Assembly: GCA_948467645.1 (NCBI GenBank)
Contig: CAOKFD010000005.1
Location: 13,656-77,655, forward strand
Direction of reading: 5' to 3'
Source of the DNA: Fimadaptatus sp948467645
GTDB taxonomy: Bacteria; Bacillota; Clostridia; Christensenellales; Aristaeellaceae
Length of the DNA: 64,000 bases
Shown here: in pieces, positions 57,763 through 64,000 of the stretch
Numbering within the stretch: the stretch's first letter is position 1
Layout of the letters: each line of letters starts with the position of its first letter
Made by a program: the position numbers and the translations under genes
Notes under the pieces: model-generated
What the model was told of the DNA's origin: nothing
The model's input: the letters and a program-made list of their open reading frames with translations, nothing else
The model's database searches: none

Positions 57763-58716
57763 TTACTTGAACAGGTCGCTTATCGGCTGCTCTTCGTAAA
57801 TGCGCTCTATCGCCGTGGCAAACGCGCCGGCAATCGAGATCATGCGGATCTTGCTCTGCGGGCCGTCCTTCGGCAGCGGGATGGTGTTGGTGCATACAAG
57901 TTCCTTTATGGGAGACTTTTCGATGCGCTCAAGAGCGGGGCCGGACAGTACGCCATGCGTGCAGCAGGCGTATACTTCGGTGGCACCCCTCTGAACCAGT
58001 GCGCTGGCGGCGTTGCAAATGGTGCCAGCGGTATCGATCATGTCGTCAACCAGCAGCGCGCGCTTGCCGCTTACGTCGCCGATGATGTTCATGACCTCGG
58101 ACATGTTGGCCTTGGGGCGGCGCTTGTCGATTATGGCAAGAGGCGCGTTCAGCCTGTTGGCAAAGTTACGGGCACGGGTTACGGAGCCCAGATCCGGGGA
58201 TACGACCACCAGGTCGTCGCCCTCGAAACGACGCTCAAGGTAATGCGACGCCAGCACGGGCGCGCCAACCAGTTCGTCGACGGGCACGTCGAAATAGCCC
58301 TGTATCTGCGAGGCATGCAAGTCCATGGTAAGCACCCTGTGCGCACCGGCCGCACCGATCAGGTCGGCAACCAGCTTCGCGGTGATGGGATCGCGCGGAT
58401 TCACCTTTCTGTCCTGGCGAGCGTAACCGTAATACGGTATAACGGCCGTGATACGACCTGCGCTCGCGCGGCGACAGGCATCTATCATTATCAGCAGTTC
58501 CATCAGGTGGCGATTGACGGGCGCACAGGTGGATTGTACGATAAACACGTCGAAGCCGCGCACGCTCTCCTTCAGCTGAACGGATATTTCGCCGTCGGAA
58601 AAACGAGAAACTTCCGCGCTGCTGAGAGGCACCGACAACCGCGCGGCTATATCCGCCGCGAGTTCGGGGTTGGAGTTACCGCTGAAAACTTTGATAGTCG
58701 AATGGTGTGGACTCAT
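57763..58716 (-). CDS. prs: Ribose-phosphate pyrophosphokinase
   Basis: A 317-residue class I PRPP synthetase, supplying PRPP for nucleotides, His and Trp. KVFSGNSNPELAADIA, SRFSDGEISVQL, FIVQSTCAPVNRHLMELL, IPYYGYARQDRKVNPRDPI (catalytic loop with Arg), MDLHASQIQGYFD and the PRPP loop LLVDDMIDTAGTIC are all present. Length is standard. It heads prs-pth-mfd, with its own promoter. Confidence 0.97.
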   Translation of the reverse strand: MSPHHSTIKVFSGNSNPELAADIAARLSVPLSSAEVSRFSDGEISVQLKESVRGFDVFIVQSTCAPVNRHLMELLIMIDACRRASAGRITAVIPYYGYARQDRKVNPRDPITAKLVADLIGAAGAHRVLTMDLHASQIQGYFDVPVDELVGAPVLASHYLERRFEGDDLVVVSPDLGSVTRARNFANRLNAPLAIIDKRRPKANMSEVMNIIGDVSGKRALLVDDMIDTAGTICNAASALVQRGATEVYACCTHGVLSGPALERIEKSPIKELVCTNTIPLPKDGPQSKIRMISIAGAFATAIERIYEEQPISDLFK

Positions 58717-58806
58717 AGCATTCCCTCCGATGTAATTTTCAAGCGCTCGATAATATATGCGATATAACTTTCTGCGACATTGCAGAACGTTTAAGCACTA
58801 TTTGAC

Positions 58807-58835
58807 ATTCTACCCGCTTTTCATTACACTGTCAA
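58807..58835 (-). promoter_or_regulatory. Promoter of prs-pth-mfd
   Basis: Reverse-strand TTGACA (58830-58835), 17-base spacer, TAGAAT (58807-58812). Confidence 0.8.
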
Positions 58836-58854
58836 GCATAGCTCTGCTATGCTT
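58834..58854. terminator. Hairpin between the GH106 gene and the prs promoter
   Basis: AAGCATAGC/GCTATGCTT (58834-58842 with 58846-58854), 3-base loop. It lacks a T run; it may end the GH106 transcript or act as an operator, since it touches the prs -35. Confidence 0.45.
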
Positions 58855-58897
58855 TTGATGTGTAATCGGCCAAATAAGTGTTAATTTGCGTGTCAGT

Positions 58898-61519
58898 TTA
58901 CGGCATATCGCACAGTAAACGCACCGGGCCTATCAGTCCGCTGGCCGCTATCGCATGATAAACGGACAGTCGGTCATGCATACGGTATACAAGCGTATTA
59001 GTTACATCTATGGTAAGCTCGTTGCGGCCATCCCGCACAAATTCGCTTATATCGAAGGTATACGGCGGCACGATTTTCACGCCTACGCGCTGGCCGTTGA
59101 GCGTGACCTCCGCAGTCTCGCCCACCTCGCCCAAATCAAGAGCCATACGTTCACTCTGAGCCGCTTCAAACGCGCATTCATAGCGAATCGTACCACTGAA
59201 GCGCGGCAATGCGTCCGACTGGTTCAGATTGCAGGGCGCGGTAATCTGCGGCTGCACTGTGAAACTGGGGTACTCGCTGGCCGTGGCCGTAGATACGCGC
59301 TCTATCGCAAGCGGGCGCTCGTTTTCAGGTATAGTGTCGCATACGCTGCCGCTAATCTGCTCATTGGACAGTACGAGCACGTTCATTGCGTACGGCTCCA
59401 GATGGACGTTCACGCACAGCTTGTCCGCATCATTTTTGTACGCCGCAGCATAGGCCTTGTCCTCATACGGGTCATAAAGCACCGGCAGCATATCCGTGGA
59501 TATAGTAAGCTGCACGTCTATCGGACGCAGTATGCCCTCGTTGAACATGAGCAGGTTTACACGGCCATCCTTCATATACGGGAACAGTTTTAAGTCAGGC
59601 TGGAAAGAATCGGCGGAAGCGTAGCGCAGTCCTGCATTTACGAGTACCTTTACTATATCGTCATCCTCCAGCGCAGAGCAGCCTAGCAAAGCCTTTTCTA
59701 CATTCATTTTATATGTACAGGACTTTTCAGGCAGTGCGCCCGAGAATATGACCAGCACGCCCGCCTGTGCAGCACGTCCGAGAGCTTCAATCAACGCTCC
59801 GGGAAGCTGCTTTGCATACGGAACGACTATCGCGCGGTAGCGGTAATCGCCTATCGCAAGCGCGCCGTTTTCAGTCTCAGCGCTAATAATGGAATCGCCC
59901 GGAATTATGTCGCACTCTATCTGCGCCTGGGTTAAAAGCTTTACCATGTCCTCGCTGGGCATGGCGGTTTCGCTGTCGGCCCACTCGGCGTCCGCATGGT
60001 ACAGCACGCCCACGTTAACCAGCGACTTGCCTCCGCTTATCATGCTGCACACGCGGTTCATATAGTCCATAAGTATGCGGAAATAGCGATACTGCGGGTT
60101 CTGACCGAACGCATAAAAATGCGGCGGGCAATCGGGGTCAGGGAAATCCTTAGGTGTAAATGCGTGCGGCACGTATTCATTTATGCCGCGGCTCATCATG
60201 AAGTCGGCTAGCCACTTCATTTCGCGCAGACCTTCCTGCCAACCGTATGCGCCGAAGATTTCGCACATGGCACGGCCGTGCTTTTTGGTGTCGATATGCG
60301 CAAGCGACGTTGCAAGCTGGGCAAGCTCGTAATAGAAGAAGTCGTCGTCAGCCTCGTAAAGCGGCGGTTCCCAGGTGTGCGACGCGCCCTTTATGCCGGG
60401 AACCAGGCTGCTGAGTACCACGTCTATTCCCGCCAAGTCCTGCCCCCACAATGAGCGGAAATAGTGTCCCGTTCCCATGCCTACACAGGTATTGGCGTTG
60501 TTCTCCTCAATTACGTGGCCCATGTATTCCACGTTATGCGCGCGGCACCAGTCGCCTATCTGGGTGCAGAAGTTTTTGTCGTACAGCTTGGTAACGGCAT
60601 CCATAAAGGCATAGCGCACATGGCTGGTCATATCGCCTATATCACACCACAGTCCCGGAAGCAGCCCGCGCGCATCACAGCCCAGTGCAGCGCTCATCAT
60701 GTCCAGCACTTCACCAGACCACGGCAGCTGCATGTTAGGGGTATGTCCCAGCGTCGTATGATAGCCAATGCGCCCAGCGATTGACGGTTCATCGGAGAAG
60801 AAGCCGCGAATCGTCTTGCCAAACTCAGCGGCGTAATGCTGATAATGCGATTCATACACCGTGTCGATCAGTATCCGCGTTCCTTCGGTAGTGAGCGGGT
60901 TCAGATACTTGCTGTGACCTTCACTTGGATTGCCGTAATGCTCGGCGACTATGAATATGCGCCAGAGGCCTTCCGGGATGTCCCAGTACACCACGTCGCC
61001 GTCGATCTTATCGGTCAGATTTATGAGATTCTCAACCGGGTCCTGCTCTATGTCCATGTATGTGCGCCGGTTCATATGCTGGCCGGGTATGCGGCGCGCG
61101 GCGACTACGGATATGATCTTAATATCGCTGCGAAGCTTGCGGTCGAATATCTGGAGATTGAGCAGTATCGACGAGCCGGTCTGCGGCCCGGCAATATCCA
61201 TGTGGCGTTCGCTTATATACTTTATCCGATATTCGCTTTCGGCGGCGCGGCCAGCGGTATAGCCTGTCGGAAAATGCTCGTCGTCCAGTATCCACACGCC
61301 CATATTGCGCTTGTGGCACTCGTCCAGCACTATATCCATATCGCGCCACCATTTTTCGCCCACAAAATCGGGGTGCGGGCGCGACTCGACGCAGAGCGCG
61401 CCTATGCCTGACTTATCGATAGCGTCGATCACCTCGCGCAGGCGGGGTTCGTCCTCGCCGTGCATCCATAAAAATGGTATCATATGATTTTGGGGCGTAC
61501 CGTTTTTGAATTCAGCCAT
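58898..61519 (-). CDS. GH106-like alpha-L-rhamnosidase
   Basis: An 873-residue cytoplasmic glycosidase. The TIM-barrel opening (GTPQNHMIPFLWMHGEDEP, GVWILDDEHFPTGYTAGRA) and RGFFSDEPSIAG are typical of the GH106-type (Glyco_hydro_106, PF17132) enzymes, which cut alpha-L-rhamnose from rhamnogalacturonan. A beta-sandwich follows at the C-terminus with the GH2-type jelly-roll phrase ALDLGEVGETAEVTLNGQ. No signal peptide. AAGGAG precedes ATG 61519. It may be cotranscribed with, or separately promoted from, the reductase and kinase genes upstream. Confidence 0.78.
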   Translation of the reverse strand: MAEFKNGTPQNHMIPFLWMHGEDEPRLREVIDAIDKSGIGALCVESRPHPDFVGEKWWRDMDIVLDECHKRNMGVWILDDEHFPTGYTAGRAAESEYRIKYISERHMDIAGPQTGSSILLNLQIFDRKLRSDIKIISVVAARRIPGQHMNRRTYMDIEQDPVENLINLTDKIDGDVVYWDIPEGLWRIFIVAEHYGNPSEGHSKYLNPLTTEGTRILIDTVYESHYQHYAAEFGKTIRGFFSDEPSIAGRIGYHTTLGHTPNMQLPWSGEVLDMMSAALGCDARGLLPGLWCDIGDMTSHVRYAFMDAVTKLYDKNFCTQIGDWCRAHNVEYMGHVIEENNANTCVGMGTGHYFRSLWGQDLAGIDVVLSSLVPGIKGASHTWEPPLYEADDDFFYYELAQLATSLAHIDTKKHGRAMCEIFGAYGWQEGLREMKWLADFMMSRGINEYVPHAFTPKDFPDPDCPPHFYAFGQNPQYRYFRILMDYMNRVCSMISGGKSLVNVGVLYHADAEWADSETAMPSEDMVKLLTQAQIECDIIPGDSIISAETENGALAIGDYRYRAIVVPYAKQLPGALIEALGRAAQAGVLVIFSGALPEKSCTYKMNVEKALLGCSALEDDDIVKVLVNAGLRYASADSFQPDLKLFPYMKDGRVNLLMFNEGILRPIDVQLTISTDMLPVLYDPYEDKAYAAAYKNDADKLCVNVHLEPYAMNVLVLSNEQISGSVCDTIPENERPLAIERVSTATASEYPSFTVQPQITAPCNLNQSDALPRFSGTIRYECAFEAAQSERMALDLGEVGETAEVTLNGQRVGVKIVPPYTFDISEFVRDGRNELTIDVTNTLVYRMHDRLSVYHAIAASGLIGPVRLLCDMP

Positions 61520-61584
61520 TTACGATTACTCCTTCTTAAATGCCTTGAATTGATTGCATATTGATACACACAGTGTGCGCTTAG

Positions 61585-61613
61585 ATTTTAGCACATATTG
61601 TTAACTGAAGCAA
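61585..61613 (-). promoter_or_regulatory. Promoter of the GH106 gene
   Basis: Reverse-strand TTGCTT (61608-61613), 17-base spacer, TAAAAT (61585-61590) with TGC before it. A CACAC-A-GTGTG palindrome lies just downstream (61567-61577). Confidence 0.6.
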
Positions 61614-61626
61614 TATTTTTCGTATG

Positions 61627-61690
61627 GATAATGTTGCGGCTTTTCGGAGGGTGCAAAAATGCCCGCGCAACATTATCTGTCGTGCGGGCA
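61627..61690 (-). terminator. Terminator with overlapping alternative hairpin
   Basis: Reverse-strand TGCCCGC/GCGGGCA (61684-61690 with 61660-61666) followed by TTTTTG ends the reductase gene. A perfect 12-bp repeat GATAATGTTGCG (61627-61638 with 61666-61677) overlaps it, so the two structures exclude each other. Confidence 0.75.
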
Positions 61691-61703
61691 AAGCTTTTTT
61701 CTG

Positions 61704-62543
61704 TTAAGGGTTCAGACCGTAATCGCGCATACACCTGCGCAGACCGTCCTGCGTGTTATCCAGGACTATGCCGTGCTGTCTGAGCTTACTGCAATCAATT
61801 GCCAAACTGCGCTTGAAACCTGTGCGATTTATATCGAGCCTGATTCCGAGTGCCTTGGCAAAATCGAGCGCCGTTTCATACATGCTGAGCGAGTTTTCAC
61901 TGCCAAAGTTATATACGCCGCCGATCAGGCTGAACACGGTCGGGAGTGCGGCTATGGCATGGCGCACATAGGTTATTCCGCGATAATCCGCGTCCGAGAA
62001 GCTGAGGCTTTCGCCGCACGACGCGGCACGCATCATGCGCACGAGCAGGTTTACATGCGTCGGCAGATCGCAGCACGGGAAGTCATACATCCACGTTGCG
62101 CGCAGCATTACCGCATCTGGCGATATATCAAGCACGCGCTGTTCGGCCTCCAGCTTATGTCGGCCATATACGTTTGCCGGATGAAGCGATACGTCTTCCG
62201 CAAAAGGCCCGTTATCGGCAAGGCCGGTATATACCTGATCGGAGCTAAAGCAGACCAGCTTTGCGCCAGATAGCATTGCGCCCCGCGCCATCCATACGGG
62301 CAGGCTTACATTTGCGCGATACGATTCCTCGGGATGCGCTTCACTGTAGCCGGTGTCGGATATTGCGGCTGTGTGCAGTATGACGTCGGGTTTAATCGCG
62401 CTGATTACGTCTGCAACCTCGGCTTCCCCTGCCTTTGCGAGCATTCCTTTGGGGAACGAATGCACCTCAAACTGATCGCACAGCATACGCATTGCGCGTG
62501 CGCCGACAAATCCTCCTGCGCCCGATATAAGTAGTCGCCTCAT
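61704..62543 (-). CDS. dTDP-4-dehydrorhamnose reductase-like protein (RmlD/SDR)
   Basis: A 279-residue NAD(P)-binding extended SDR. LLISGAGGFVGARAM is the nucleotide motif, VILHTAAISDTGYSE and LVCFSSDQVYTGL follow, and ANVYGRHKLEAE holds the catalytic Tyr-x-x-x-Lys. It resembles the RmlD substrate-binding family, but no rmlABC genes are near, so rhamnose synthesis is not established. It lies between the sugar kinase and the rhamnosidase, 39 bases after the kinase gene. Confidence 0.8.
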   Translation of the reverse strand: MRRLLISGAGGFVGARAMRMLCDQFEVHSFPKGMLAKAGEAEVADVISAIKPDVILHTAAISDTGYSEAHPEESYRANVSLPVWMARGAMLSGAKLVCFSSDQVYTGLADNGPFAEDVSLHPANVYGRHKLEAEQRVLDISPDAVMLRATWMYDFPCCDLPTHVNLLVRMMRAASCGESLSFSDADYRGITYVRHAIAALPTVFSLIGGVYNFGSENSLSMYETALDFAKALGIRLDINRTGFKRSLAIDCSKLRQHGIVLDNTQDGLRRCMRDYGLNP

Positions 62544-62582
62544 CTGATTGTCAATCTGCCTTTCGCAAATTTTAGTGTGGAC

Positions 62583-63692
62583 TTATCCCTTAACAGCGTA
62601 CTCTTTGATCACGCTGTTCATCTCGTCCATCTTATTCAGCATATCCTTGGCTAGCGCTATCTGGCAGCGTGTACGCACGAGGTTATGCTCGGGATAGTCC
62701 GTCTTAAAATACGGACTGCCCAGTATATAGTCGTCAAGGAAGCGGGTAGCCAGCTCGCACGCAAGCGCAAAGCAGCTTAGCGCAAGCGTATCCACCTCAT
62801 TTTGAGTAAGCGAATTGCCAACCGCGCTCATGAAGCCGTCGGTAAATGCGCGGAACACGTCCATGTTCACGCCAGCCTTATTAGCGTCGACACAATCCTC
62901 CTCGACAAAGTTGGCGGCAAAACGTATTGCATCGCCAAAGTCATGCCCTACAAGACCCGGCATTACAGTATCTAGATCGATTACGACTATCGCGTCGTCG
63001 GTCTTTTCATCGAACAGCACGTTATTGATCTTGGTGTCGTTATGAGTCACGCGCAGCGGCAGTTCCCCGCGCTCGAACATGTCAGTCAGCATACATGCCT
63101 TGTCCTCGACCGACAGCAGCCAGTCTATTTCAGACTTTGCCTCGGCCACCTTGCCGCACGGATCGGCGGCCACGTCGGCCTTGAACTTTTCGTAACGCTT
63201 GCGGGTATTGTGAAAATCGGGTATGGTATAGTTGAGTTGCTCCACGTCAAAGTCACCTAGCTGCGTCTGAAAATCGCCGAATGCGCGCCCGGCGTTGCGA
63301 ATTACGTTGAGGTTGTCGGTCACATTATACGTGATCGACGGCACGTAATTGAAGAGACGCCAGAATCCGTCCGCGTCGTTGATGTAATTCTTGCGGTCGG
63401 CGGTGTGATGAAAGTGCAGCGCCTTGCGATCCGGGCACTTTTTGCGTATGTGCTCGGTCACTTTGTCTATGTTGGACATTACCAGCTCGGGCTGCTTGAA
63501 TGCGTAAGTATTAATCTTCTGAACTATGTACGACTTTTCCAGCGGCTTGCCGTCCTCGTCGCGCACATAGTTCACGCGGTAGGTGCGATTTACGTTTCCG
63601 ACCTTGATCTCCTCAAAAGAAATGAAATCCCCTGCTATGTTGAACGCCTTGCAAACCTGCTTGAGCTTATTTTCCATGGACATATCTTGCAT
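62583..63692 (-). CDS. Sugar kinase of the aminoglycoside phosphotransferase fold, NahK-like
   Basis: A 369-residue kinase. KVGNVNRTYRVNYV is the nucleotide loop, YIVQKINTYAFK holds the ATP-binding Lys, LRVTHNDTKINNVLFDE is the catalytic loop (Asp and Asn), and VIDLDTVMPGLVGHDFGDAI is the metal-binding motif. The pattern is closest to N-acetylhexosamine 1-kinase (NahK), which feeds GalNAc/GlcNAc 1-phosphates into the lacto-N-biose pathway. The partner phosphorylase is not in the window. ATG 63692 is 9 bases after GGAGG; the longer frame to 63824 is hydrophobic noise. First gene of the cluster. Confidence 0.8.
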   Translation of the reverse strand: MQDMSMENKLKQVCKAFNIAGDFISFEEIKVGNVNRTYRVNYVRDEDGKPLEKSYIVQKINTYAFKQPELVMSNIDKVTEHIRKKCPDRKALHFHHTADRKNYINDADGFWRLFNYVPSITYNVTDNLNVIRNAGRAFGDFQTQLGDFDVEQLNYTIPDFHNTRKRYEKFKADVAADPCGKVAEAKSEIDWLLSVEDKACMLTDMFERGELPLRVTHNDTKINNVLFDEKTDDAIVVIDLDTVMPGLVGHDFGDAIRFAANFVEEDCVDANKAGVNMDVFRAFTDGFMSAVGNSLTQNEVDTLALSCFALACELATRFLDDYILGSPYFKTDYPEHNLVRTRCQIALAKDMLNKMDEMNSVIKEYAVKG

Positions 63693-64000
63693 GTCGTATA
63701 ACCTCCTAATATGTTGCCGCGCCGAGCCGCTCTCCTTATGATATGATGCGCAAAGTGAATGAAATGACAAAACAATTGCAAAAACGCAGAGCGTACAGTG
63801 CGCAGATATGAGAAGCATGGGCAATATCGCTATGCAAACAAATTGCTGTAAAGCACTAACAATACTGTCAGCCTCTCCTTTTCTATAAATAATAGCACAA
63901 ATGGATTCTAAAATCTATCTCAATTGGCCAATTCGTTGATTTTTGTTTGTAGAGCTACAATAGATGTTGGAAAGGACGAAAAAAGAAAAGAGATTTGAGA
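63693..64000. other. 308-base right-edge region with palindrome and possible divergent gene start
   Basis: No certain gene. On the reverse strand a TATTAT with TGC in front (about 63885-63895) may be the kinase promoter, and AAAGGAGAGG follows it without a real ORF. A perfect 12-bp palindrome AATTGGCCAATT lies at 63922-63933. On the forward strand TACAAT (63956-63961) precedes GGAAAGGACG and a Lys-rich frame that runs off the edge from about 63977; this could be a regulator gene start. Confidence 0.3.

Noticed and set aside
1..64000. tRNA, rRNA, CRISPR arrays and riboswitches
   Set aside because: Read for them by eye on both strands without finding a clear cloverleaf, repeat-spacer array or known aptamer; a computational scan could still find a tRNA or riboswitch that I missed.

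Overview
This 64 kb window is ordinary bacterial chromosome from a spore-forming member of the Bacillota, most likely class Clostridia. The evidence is a clear SigG forespore sigma factor followed by a YlmC/YmxH-type PRC-barrel protein, the order prs-pth-mfd, Soj/Spo0J-type ParA/ParB, YbaB-RecR, the rpsF-ssb-rpsR operon, clostridial promoters (TTGACA-17-TATAAT) and strong AGGAGG ribosome binding sites. An oxygen-sensitive radical-SAM sulfatase maturase and a [4Fe-4S] aldo/keto reductase point to an anaerobe. Several plant-glycan or host-glycan enzymes fit a gut lineage, and Christensenellales-like is a guess. I recognised no rRNA, tRNA, CRISPR array or intact mobile element.

Left part (1-18.8 kb, almost all + strand): a partial PTS IIC gene leaves the left edge on the - strand. 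Then come parA-parB and a secreted protein, ybaB-recR, glycerate kinase, a GNAT acetyltransferase, an RlmI-type rRNA methyltransferase, an M24 peptidase, a lipoprotein, and rpsF-ssb-rpsR behind a textbook S6:S18-binding leader and a strong terminator. A GT2-GtrA fusion, a LiaF-like membrane protein, a large RelA/SpoT-domain protein with a degenerate active site, a secreted lipase-like hydrolase and a MacB/FtsX-type exporter follow.

Middle (18.8-31.5 kb): a DtxR-like winged-helix regulator faces a translationally coupled CydDC-like exporter, YgbA_NO and YbaN operon. That operon is preceded by a palindrome on its promoter and a leader holding three hairpins. Then come a small eight-cysteine protein, a long intergenic region that may hold an RNA, a XerC/D-like recombinase, a polar amino acid ABC importer with an intercistronic terminator, a 2-hydroxyacid dehydrogenase, and (- strand) a flavodoxin-like protein and a glutamate-5-kinase-like protein.

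Right part (31.7-64 kb): carbohydrate and housekeeping genes in several short operons. These are a GH78 rhamnosidase; an M28 peptidase with a His-rich LarC1-only protein; a sulfatase maturase; a secreted protein with three YARHG domains; a GGDEF diguanylate cyclase followed by a chimeric transposase/receiver-domain scar; two TIM-barrel sugar isomerases behind a 16-bp inverted repeat on their promoter; a two-component system with two secreted partners; a dehydrogenase / GH42 / aldo-keto reductase operon whose first gene appears to use an AUA start; sigG-ylmC; prs-pth-mfd; and a sugar kinase, dehydrorhamnose-reductase-like protein and GH106 run at the right edge.

The most unusual items are the CydDC-YgbA-YbaN module with its control region, the chimeric ORF at 41859-42089, the LarC1-only protein, the RelA/SpoT protein lacking its GTP-loop residues, and the apparent AUA start at 52016.
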